DNA of 6,439 bases. Origin: Ilumatobacter sp. Lineage in GTDB: Bacteria > Actinomycetota > Acidimicrobiia > Acidimicrobiales > Ilumatobacteraceae. Below are positions 1-4,679 of this stretch, piece by piece. Below the pieces are notes generated by a model, which was given only the letters and a program-made list of their open reading frames with translations, had not been told where the DNA came from and did no database searches. The translations under genes were made by a program, and so were the position numbers. Within the stretch, counting starts at the first letter, position 1. Each line of letters starts with the position of its first letter. The DNA lies in NCBI GenBank assembly GCA_029263275.1, contig JAJCXU010000168.1:1-6439 (forward strand). The letters are read 5' to 3'.

Positions 1-486
1 GTCGCTGTGTCCGTGTTGGCGATCGCCGCGTGTGGCGGCGACGATGACTCAGGCTTTGGCGGTCTGGGCGACGTCGACCAAGAATCGGGCCTCGACGACA
101 GCGACCAGCAGGAGCTGGAGGATTTCGCAGACGCGATGAACGAGGCACAGGGCGCCGGGGGCGGCGGCACCCTGACCTTTGACGGTGGCGAGCACACGAT
201 CGACTCCGTCACCTGTGTGAGCCAGGGTGGACGCATCGACATCGGCACGGTTGGTCCCGAGGGATATCGCGTGTTCGTCAGCGGCGACCCAGCCGCACCC
301 AGTCTGCAGATCCTCACGCCAGAGGGCGTCCAACGGTTCGACGGTGACGAGTTCCAGGACAACAAGTCGACCGTCACCATCAGCGGCAACACCGTCACGG
401 CGACCGGCGGCAAGTTCTTCAGCAACCAAGACGACGTGCTGATCGCCGCAGAATTCACCATCGAGTGTCCGCAAGCCGTCCTCTGA
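1..486 (+). CDS. Secreted lipoprotein, 5' end cut off by the window
   Basis: The reading frame is open from base 1, so the true start lies upstream. A GTG at 7 is in frame but would leave almost no signal peptide. The visible start is the end of a lipoprotein signal peptide: a hydrophobic run ending in IAAC, a lipobox, followed by the acidic linker GGDDDSGFGG. Numbered from codon 7, the acylated cysteine is residue 9. Residues 15-55 are acidic and Gly-rich and probably form a flexible tether. From about residue 56 a beta-rich domain follows, with two cysteines (C70 and C154) that could form a disulfide. The layout (tether, then a small beta domain with a disulfide linking an early strand to a C-terminal TIEC strand) recalls LpqH/19-kDa-type actinobacterial lipoproteins, but that is a resemblance of pattern only. 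The protein is probably anchored on the outer face of the cytoplasmic membrane. No enzymatic motif is seen and the function is unknown. Confidence 0.8.
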   Translation, partial: VAVSVLAIAACGGDDDSGFGGLGDVDQESGLDDSDQQELEDFADAMNEAQGAGGGGTLTFDGGEHTIDSVTCVSQGGRIDIGTVGPEGYRVFVSGDPAAPSLQILTPEGVQRFDGDEFQDNKSTVTISGNTVTATGGKFFSNQDDVLIAAEFTIECPQAVL

Positions 487-515
487 CCGGCGGTGGGTCA
501 GCTCGCTGTCGCGAG
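483..515 (+). terminator. Tandem hairpins just after the lipoprotein gene
   Basis: Two perfect inverted repeats lie back to back. CTGACC (483-488) pairs with GGTCAG (496-501) over a 7-base loop, and this stem includes the stop codon. CTCGC (502-506) pairs with GCGAG (511-515) over a TGTC tetraloop. No long T-tract follows, only GGGTTG. A terminator or 3' mRNA stabiliser is the likely role given the position. The short stems make an intrinsic terminator only moderately convincing. Confidence 0.4.
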
Positions 516-521
516 GGTTGA

Positions 522-782
522 TGCGATCTGGATGATCTGATCATCCTGGCCGCCGACCAAGCCACGACGACCGCATTCCATCAGGATCTCGGCGCGCAGC
601 GCTATCGCCGCATGGCGCTCACCGACCGCACGGTCCCCCGCGATGTGCACGCCGAACACCTCGCCCTGATGGAAGCCACGCTCGCCCGCGATGCTGACAC
701 CGCATGTGATGTCGCGGCGATGCACATCCAGCGCACCACCGACGTCCTCGCTCGACGACACGGCGCCGTCGAAGCGGACTGA
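522..782 (+). pseudogene. Remnant of a GntR-family (FCD domain) regulator, C-terminal end only
   Basis: The frame is open for 86 codons from just after a stop at 519-521 to the TGA at 780-782. Its translation has the C-terminal signature of FCD ligand-binding domains of GntR regulators: a TAFHQDL segment, then QRYRRMAL, then an AEHLALMEATLARDADTA helix and a final MHIQRTTDVL helix. The EH and HI histidines match the metal- or ligand-binding histidines of the family. There is no N-terminal winged-helix DNA-binding domain upstream. There is no ATG, GTG or TTG before the internal ATG at 612, and no ribosome binding site. About 20 residues expected between the FHxxL motif and the RYRRM helix also seem to be missing, so an internal deletion is likely as well as loss of the front half. 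I infer a decaying gene. A small expressed FCD-only protein from 612 (56 residues) is possible but unlikely. Confidence 0.65.
530..546. repeat. Perfect 17-bp palindrome at the edge of the GntR remnant
   Basis: GGATGATC (530-537) and GATCATCC (539-546) are exact reverse complements around a single central T. Perfect 8-bp arms with a one-base centre are typical of a dimeric-repressor operator; GntR-family operators are often short dyads of this sort. It lies inside the open frame of the remnant, so it may be a relic operator, a deletion scar or chance. Confidence 0.5.
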
Positions 783-828
783 CGCATTCAGTCTCCACCG
801 TCAAACTGTCATTCGTCGGCGACGCGAC

Positions 829-1383
829 GTGCGCGATGATGACGGGATCGACCTCCGACACCTGACCTCCACCAATCTCGATCTGTTCGCCGACATCGAC
901 CGGGCGGAACACGTCGACGTCCTCTACAACCTCGTCGACGGCGAGCTGCACGCCAATCCGGTCGACATCGACGTGCCGTCGTGGGATTCGACAGGTTCGG
1001 GCGACCACAGCGTGGCAAGCATCGTCGAGTTCTGCGGCCCACTCATCTCCGGTGGCGCACTCTTCATGGGAGCGTTCGAAGGTGACCGTGTCGCTGGGCT
1101 CGTCATCGTCGATCCCGTCTTCGAGCCGGGGATGGCCTGGCTGTCGATGCTCCACGTCAGTCGGTGGGCACGTCGACTCGGCGTGGGTTCCACACTCTGG
1201 AATGCGGCGGTCGATGCCGCCACGGCCGCGGGCGCTCAACGGTTGTACGTCTCGGCCACGTCGACGGGTTCAGCGGTCAACTTCTACCTGAGTCGCGGAT
1301 GTCATCTCGCGGGAACGGCGACCAGCCCCGAGCTGTATCGCCAGGAGCCTGACGACATCCACCTCATCTGCGACATCGTCTGA
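829..1383 (+). CDS. GNAT-family N-acetyltransferase
   Basis: A predicted acetyl-CoA-dependent acetyltransferase of about 184 residues; the substrate cannot be told. The N-terminal strand (GIDLRHLTSTNLDL, followed by DRAEHVDVLY) is typical of GNAT proteins. Residues around LHVSRWARRLGVGSTLW form GNAT motif A, with the acetyl-CoA pyrophosphate-binding R-x-x-G-x-G loop (RRLGVG). The following LYVSATSTGSAVNFYLSRGC is motif B, with the usual FY-xx-G ending. I place the start at GTG 829 because conserved GNAT sequence begins right after it. The frame stays open back to ATG 691, but that extra part is Arg/Ser-rich and overlaps the GntR remnant. No good Shine-Dalgarno precedes 829, so initiation may be leaderless or weak. 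The gene stands alone and ends 21 bp from the converging oxygenase gene. Confidence 0.85.
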   Translation: MRDDDGIDLRHLTSTNLDLFADIDRAEHVDVLYNLVDGELHANPVDIDVPSWDSTGSGDHSVASIVEFCGPLISGGALFMGAFEGDRVAGLVIVDPVFEPGMAWLSMLHVSRWARRLGVGSTLWNAAVDAATAAGAQRLYVSATSTGSAVNFYLSRGCHLAGTATSPELYRQEPDDIHLICDIV

Positions 1384-1404
1384 AGCCAACCGGCGCCAGC
1401 GTGG

Positions 1405-2595
1405 TCAGGCGGTGCTGATCTGGCGGGCGTACCATTTCGCGAAGGCCCGGTTGTGTCCTTCCAGGTGGCAGAGCATTCCGGGACGAGCAGAGGCCGCTTC
1501 GAGACCGCGTTGCACTCCCTCGCAGACCACGATGTCCTGCTTGTGGATCTCGTTGGCTGACGCGACGTGGCCGGCGATCCGCTCCTCGTTGCCGGGCGCG
1601 TCGACGAGGTCGGACGGCAACATGATGTGGGTCGTGAGATCGATCCGACCCGGACCGAGCGGGTACACCTCGAACCAGACTGCGTACTGAGGCATCAGGG
1701 CAATCACGTAGTTCGGAAGCGGGTACGCGAGGCCCAGGCCGCGGCGTTGTTGAGGATTCAGCCCGGCAACCGGAGGGTCGTCGGAGAAGAAGTCGACTTC
1801 ACCGTCGTCTGCCGGCACGAGGACGTCGTCGTGCCCATTGGCGTACAGGAGCGTGTACTCGCCATTGTCGGGAAGATCAACGGCACGACGCGCCGGCATC
1901 ACGGGTTCCAGCGTGTCATCGTGGATTCCGATGTGGTGGTAGCACTCGCCGTTGTCGATGAAGACCTTCCAATCCCACGCCGACTCGCCCCATGCCGTTG
2001 AGCTGACGATCGACCAGTCGGCGAGCCCGTACTCCTGGAGCTGTTCACTCATCGGGCCCCACAGATCGGCCGTCGAAGGCGCTTGGCCATCGAGGTTGAC
2101 CCAGATGAACCCCTCCCACACCTCGTGACGGAAGTGATGGAGGCCGAAGTCCTGCTTGTCGAAACCGGGGGTCTCCTCCATCTCCGGTGCGGCACGCAAT
2201 TCACCGTCGTGGCTGAACGTCCACCGGTGATACGGACATTGCAGCGATGGCACGTTTCCGGCCTGCTGGCCCTGGCAGATGTCCATCCAGCGGTGCGGGC
2301 ACACTCGGCTCATCACGTTGATCTCGCCGTCGCGGCCACGACTGACCACCAACAGTTCGCCGAACATGTCGACGGTCCGGAAGTCACCGGCCTCCGGGAT
2401 CTGGGAGACATGGCCGGCATTCATCCACCCCCGGCGAAAGACGCGGTCGACCTCGAGTTCGAAGATCTCCTCGGAGCAGTACGCCTTCGGTGGCAGCGTG
2501 TACCAATTCTCCTCATCGGTGCCACGGGCTGCCAGCTCAGCCAACAGCGCGACGGTGCTCTCGCTCGCCGTCATGATTCCACCATCCCCCACCAT
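1405..2595 (-). CDS. Rieske non-heme iron oxygenase, catalytic (alpha) subunit
   Basis: A cytoplasmic ring-hydroxylating or amine-type oxygenase that would insert oxygen into an unidentified substrate using electrons from a separate reductase, which is not in the window. Numbered from the 396-residue start, the Rieske [2Fe-2S] site is C99-P-H101 and C120-P-Y-H123, with 18 residues between them. The catalytic domain holds the mononuclear iron motif GECYHHIGIH, giving H220 and H225. The likely acidic ligand is D354, in the segment leading to GVQRGL. E217, three residues before H220, fits the bridging glutamate of carnitine oxygenase CntA-type enzymes rather than the aspartate of naphthalene-type dioxygenases. 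Length is normal. The start is uncertain: ATG 2595 sits only 2 nt from GGGAGG (2598-2603), the next codon GTG 2592 has a better 5-nt spacing, and ATG 2574 is also possible. The gene diverges from a TetR gene that probably represses it. Confidence 0.9.
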   Translation of the reverse strand: MVGDGGIMTASESTVALLAELAARGTDEENWYTLPPKAYCSEEIFELEVDRVFRRGWMNAGHVSQIPEAGDFRTVDMFGELLVVSRGRDGEINVMSRVCPHRWMDICQGQQAGNVPSLQCPYHRWTFSHDGELRAAPEMEETPGFDKQDFGLHHFRHEVWEGFIWVNLDGQAPSTADLWGPMSEQLQEYGLADWSIVSSTAWGESAWDWKVFIDNGECYHHIGIHDDTLEPVMPARRAVDLPDNGEYTLLYANGHDDVLVPADDGEVDFFSDDPPVAGLNPQQRRGLGLAYPLPNYVIALMPQYAVWFEVYPLGPGRIDLTTHIMLPSDLVDAPGNEERIAGHVASANEIHKQDIVVCEGVQRGLEAASARPGMLCHLEGHNRAFAKWYARQISTA

Positions 2596-2608
2596 CGCCT
2601 CCCATTAA

Positions 2609-2658
2609 CTACGTCCGTAGATATTACGTGCAGCCGCACTCGCGTGTCAATATCTACG
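2609..2658. promoter_or_regulatory. Paired operator sites bracketing the oxygenase promoter
   Basis: The same 10-bp element occurs twice as an exact inverted repeat: CGTAGATATT at 2616-2625 and AATATCTACG at 2649-2658, with centres 33 bp apart. The left copy is fused to a short perfect dyad, CTACG-TC-CGTAG (2609-2620). The right copy continues into CATGCAG, an imperfect version of the same extension, so the two sites align as AATATCTACG-N3-G(T/C)AG. The left site covers the -10 and start point of the oxygenase promoter and the right one touches its -35. Two similar, oppositely oriented sites about three helical turns apart, next to a divergent TetR gene, strongly suggest binding sites for that TetR protein. 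Confidence 0.65.
2621..2650 (-). promoter_or_regulatory. Sigma-70-type promoter of the oxygenase gene
   Basis: On the minus strand there is a perfect -35 TTGACA (2650-2645), an 18-bp spacer and a -10 TAATAT (2626-2621). Transcription would start near 2613, giving a leader of roughly 20-40 nt depending on the start codon. This is unusually close to consensus for such a GC-rich region, which suggests a strong promoter that needs repression. Confidence 0.65.
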
Positions 2659-2685
2659 CATGCAGAAACGTGGGGAGGCCAGCTG

Positions 2686-3399
2686 ATGGACGACCGGGTT
2701 TCGCGACGCCGTGGTCGTCCACGGTTGAAACCGAACAGCACTACCGCGCCGCCAGCCGAAGAGATCCTTGGTGCGGCCGCAGCGATGTTCGCCGACGTGG
2801 GCTACGAGCAGACCTCGTTCACCGCGATTGCCGAGGCCGTTGGCATGCAGCGAGCATCGCTGTACCACCACTTCCCGAACAAGGAGGCACTGCTCCTCGA
2901 AATCGGCCTGCTCTGGCTCGAGCCGCTCGGCGAACTGCTCGAAGAGTTCGACGCTGAAGGTGGGCCGTGCGATCTCCGGCTCTACCGCTATCTGCGCATC
3001 GACCTCCGCCACATCCAGTCCGCTCCCTACGATCTCGGCCGGCTCTACCAGTTGTCCGGCCCGCCCGCACCGACGGGAACCGACGAGGCCAACCTGCTCA
3101 TCGATGCGATCCACGATGCCTGGACCAGATGGATCTCAGCAGCGGTCGCGTCGGGTGCGTTCCGCCCACTCGATCCCGCGCTCGCCGGCTCCCTCGTGGA
3201 GGCGGCATACCTCGGGGTGATCACCAGCGAGCGACCGGCGGTGCTCGACGATTCCGGTCGCACCGCCGACGGCTTCGCCGACCTCATACTGCGCGGACTC
3301 CTCCACGACCCCGGTCGGCTCGACGAGCTTCGGACCGAGGCCGTCGATCAGGACGGGGCCAACCCAGTCCTCACCGACCGACGCCGTAGGTGCGAGTGA
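2686..3399 (+). CDS. TetR/AcrR-family transcriptional regulator, divergent from the oxygenase
   Basis: A predicted 237-residue dimeric DNA-binding repressor with a ligand pocket in its C-terminal helical domain. Residues about 25-70 are the TetR helix-turn-helix: an EEILGAAAAMFADVGY helix, then TSFTAIAEAVGMQRASLYHHF, then the NKEALL helix. The N-terminus carries a basic, AT-hook-like RRRGRPRLK stretch (residues 7-15) that could add DNA contacts. The frame runs open far upstream, but ATG 2686 is chosen because GGGGAGG (2672-2678) lies 7 nt before it and because the upstream part is antisense to the oxygenase gene. Its neighbour diverges from a shared region with paired operators, so it most likely controls the oxygenase and itself in response to the oxygenase substrate (inference). 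Its 3' end overlaps the converging TetR gene by 29 bp. Its C-terminus is long, polar and Arg-rich. Confidence 0.88.
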   Translation: MDDRVSRRRGRPRLKPNSTTAPPAEEILGAAAAMFADVGYEQTSFTAIAEAVGMQRASLYHHFPNKEALLLEIGLLWLEPLGELLEEFDAEGGPCDLRLYRYLRIDLRHIQSAPYDLGRLYQLSGPPAPTGTDEANLLIDAIHDAWTRWISAAVASGAFRPLDPALAGSLVEAAYLGVITSERPAVLDDSGRTADGFADLILRGLLHDPGRLDELRTEAVDQDGANPVLTDRRRRCE

Positions 3400-3961
3400 A
3401 CATGGCGATGGCGGCATCGATCCGGTCGTTGATCTGATCAGGTGTCGGCGAATCGGCTCCGAGCAACATGCGGAGTTGTTGGTGGCCAACGAGCCCGGCG
3501 AGAAAGTGTTCGGCGGCGATCTGGTAGTCAGCGATGTCGACCTCACCCTGATGCTGCTTCGCTTCGAGATAGTCGCGGAAACGCTCGTAGCTGCGTTCGG
3601 GCGACTGCGTGAACAGCAACTCGGCGAGCGCGGGGAACCGCGAGTACTCCCCGGCAGCGAGACGCAACAACACGATCGCCCGTTCACTCAGAGCGGCGTC
3701 TGCCGTCGCGCTCCCGAGCAGCCGGAGACCTTCCTGGAGCGGGAGATCGATGTAGTCGGGAGCGGGTGGGACTGCGGCGAGTTGCCGTTGGAGGTCGTCG
3801 ACGATGCCACCGAAGAGGGCTTCCTTGGATGGGAAGTATCGGTACAGGGTCGCTTTGGAGCCACCCGCCTCCGCGACGATCGTGTCCATGCTCACCCCGT
3901 TGTAGCCGTGCTCGATGAACAGCCGGAGCGCAGTGTCGAGATAGTGGGTACGTCGATCCAT
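3371..3961 (-). CDS. Second TetR/AcrR-family regulator, divergent from the cupin gene
   Basis: A 196-residue TetR-type repressor with the helix-turn-helix at the extreme N-terminus, about residues 5-50: YLDTALRLFIEHGYNGVSM, then TIVAEAGGSKATLYRYFPSKEALF. The KATLYRYFPSKEALF recognition and linker part is near the family consensus. The C-terminal helices, which contain RAIVLLRLAAGEYSRFP and AEHFLAGLVGHQQLRMLLG, resemble the AcrR-like C-terminal domain type with an unknown ligand. It has no close similarity to the neighbouring TetR beyond the DNA-binding domain, so this is not a recent duplication. The ATG at 3961 has no clear Shine-Dalgarno, so expression may be low or the transcript nearly leaderless. 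It is divergent from the cupin gene, with dyads in the 88-bp gap, and it probably represses the cupin gene and itself. Confidence 0.88.
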   Translation of the reverse strand: MDRRTHYLDTALRLFIEHGYNGVSMDTIVAEAGGSKATLYRYFPSKEALFGGIVDDLQRQLAAVPPAPDYIDLPLQEGLRLLGSATADAALSERAIVLLRLAAGEYSRFPALAELLFTQSPERSYERFRDYLEAKQHQGEVDIADYQIAAEHFLAGLVGHQQLRMLLGADSPTPDQINDRIDAAIAMFTRTYGVGR

Positions 3962-3975
3962 TTCGGGACACGATA

Positions 3976-3991
3976 TCGGTCAGTTGACCGA
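3976..3991. promoter_or_regulatory. Perfect dyad between the second TetR gene and the cupin gene
   Basis: TCGGTCA (3976-3982) and TGACCGA (3985-3991) are exact reverse complements around a central GT. The right arm supplies most of the -35 box of the cupin promoter. The site begins 15 bp upstream of the second TetR start codon, so a bound protein could block both directions. Confidence 0.5.
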
Positions 3992-4012
3992 AACGAAACC
4001 GTACAGTACAGT
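3984..4012 (+). promoter_or_regulatory. Likely promoter of the cupin gene
   Basis: TTGACC (3984-3989) and TACAGT (4007-4012) are separated by 17 bp, an optimal spacing. The -10 matches the consensus at four of six positions. Initiation near 4019 would give a leader of about 30 nt that includes the purine-rich GAGAGGA ribosome binding site at 4035-4041. Confidence 0.5.
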
Positions 4013-4013
4013 T
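3997..4013. promoter_or_regulatory. TetR-type operator over the cupin promoter
   Basis: A 17-bp near-perfect dyad, AACCGTACAGTACAGTT, has arms AAC-x-GTAC and GTAC-x-GTT around a central A, with one mismatched pair. It covers the end of the spacer and the whole -10 box of the cupin promoter. Its length, odd centre and GTAC core are typical of TetR-family operators. The second TetR protein is the obvious candidate to bind it. A looser TCGG...CCGA dyad follows at 4015-4033 in the leader. Confidence 0.55.
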
Positions 4014-4049
4014 CTCGGATTGATCGAAACCGATGAGAGGACAACCACC

Positions 4050-4511
4050 ATGGATCCCGCCTGGGTCACCCGAGCAGCCGACGCGCTGACGTTCACGACG
4101 AGCCCGACTGACGCCTTGTCGTTTCTGTGCCAAGGAGACGCCGAAATGCCTGACGTCATGGTCGAGCGGATCGCCCCAGGTGACGGTCCCCCCTTGCACA
4201 GCCACCCGTGGGCTGCATGGGATGTCGTCACCCACGGCCAGGTGAGGTTCCAAGTCGGCGACGACACCGTCGACGTCGGTCCGGGCGACTTCGTCTACAC
4301 GCCGCCCAATGCCGCCCATGCCTTCATGGGGATCGGCGACGAACCGGCCCAGATCGTCGAATTCCAATGGCCGGGCGGCTTCCAGCATGCTTACGCCGAC
4401 ATCTCCGCAGCATTCGCTGACGGCCCGCCAGACTTCCCGGCACTGGCCGAGACCGCTGCCCGCCACAACATTCAATTGCTCGGCCCACCGCTCGCCGCCG
4501 CTCACGGCTGA
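4050..4511 (+). CDS. Small single-domain cupin protein
   Basis: A 153-residue protein with one cupin beta-barrel, probably metal-binding; the substrate is unknown. Cupin motif 1 appears as PLHSHPWAAWDVVTHG, with H50 and H52 as ligands. The usual glutamate is absent and D58, one residue further on than normal, is the nearest substitute. Motif 2 appears as GDFVYTPPNAAHAF with H90, though the usual P-x-G is P-P-N. The start at ATG 4050 follows GAGAGGA with 8 nt spacing. An upstream TTG in frame falls inside the promoter and is rejected. The C-terminal 45 residues, past the barrel, form an Ala/Pro-rich helical tail. It is transcribed away from the second TetR gene and is probably that regulator's main target. 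It could be a small dioxygenase, an isomerase or a ligand-binding protein. Confidence 0.82.
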   Translation: MDPAWVTRAADALTFTTSPTDALSFLCQGDAEMPDVMVERIAPGDGPPLHSHPWAAWDVVTHGQVRFQVGDDTVDVGPGDFVYTPPNAAHAFMGIGDEPAQIVEFQWPGGFQHAYADISAAFADGPPDFPALAETAARHNIQLLGPPLAAAHG

Positions 4512-4655
4512 GCGGCCCTTCGACCATGTAGCCAGATCAGCGCGGGCTGCCCCTGGCGCTGCCGCTGGGGACCAAGTGCCCTTCACCGAGGGCGGCGCGC
4601 TGACCACGATGGAGGGTGACAGCGACGTCGCCAGCAGGTGCGAAATGGAGGCAGC

Positions 4656-4679
4656 ATGCCCAGGACGAGTTGGGTATGA
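4656..4679 (+). CDS. Possible seven-codon leader minigene coupled to carbamate kinase
   Basis: ATG 4656 is preceded by the strongest Shine-Dalgarno in this region, GGAGG at 4647-4651, with 4 nt between. It encodes M-P-R-T-S-W-V and stops at TGA 4677-4679, which overlaps the carbamate kinase ATG (4676-4678) as ATGA. The kinase start itself has only a weak AGGA at 4662-4665. This layout suggests that ribosomes load on the minigene and reinitiate on the kinase gene. The peptide contains an Arg encoded by AGG and a Trp, but a single residue of each gives no basis for calling it an attenuator. The 144 bp before it (4512-4655) hold no gene and only a weak GC-rich hairpin (4550-4570, four G-C pairs then a T-T mismatch). 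Confidence 0.35.
   Translation: MPRTSWV

Noticed and set aside
691..828. Longer N-terminus for the acetyltransferase from ATG 691
   Set aside because: The extra residues are low-complexity Arg/Ser/Thr and overlap the GntR remnant in another frame. Conserved GNAT sequence begins after 829.
1384..1404. Bidirectional terminator between the acetyltransferase and the oxygenase genes
   Set aside because: Only a GGCGCC core and three-base outer arms are seen, with no T-tract on either strand; too weak to call.
2083..2685. Upstream extension of the first TetR gene to an ATG at 2083
   Set aside because: The extension is antisense to the oxygenase coding region and crosses its promoter. ATG 2686 has a good GGGGAGG site and starts directly before TetR-type sequence.
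2686..3961. The two TetR genes as an inverted duplication
   Set aside because: Similarity is limited to the helix-turn-helix common to the family; lengths, N-termini and ligand domains differ.
3984..4049. Upstream TTG start for the cupin gene
   Set aside because: It would begin inside the -35 box and operator of the gene, while ATG 4050 has a proper ribosome binding site.
4512..4655. Possible riboswitch (guanidine or purine type) in the gap before carbamate kinase
   Set aside because: I looked for the conserved ykkC/guanidine-type and purine-type core sequences and saw none. There is only a weak GC hairpin at 4550-4570. A covariance-model search would settle it; a hit above threshold would reverse this.
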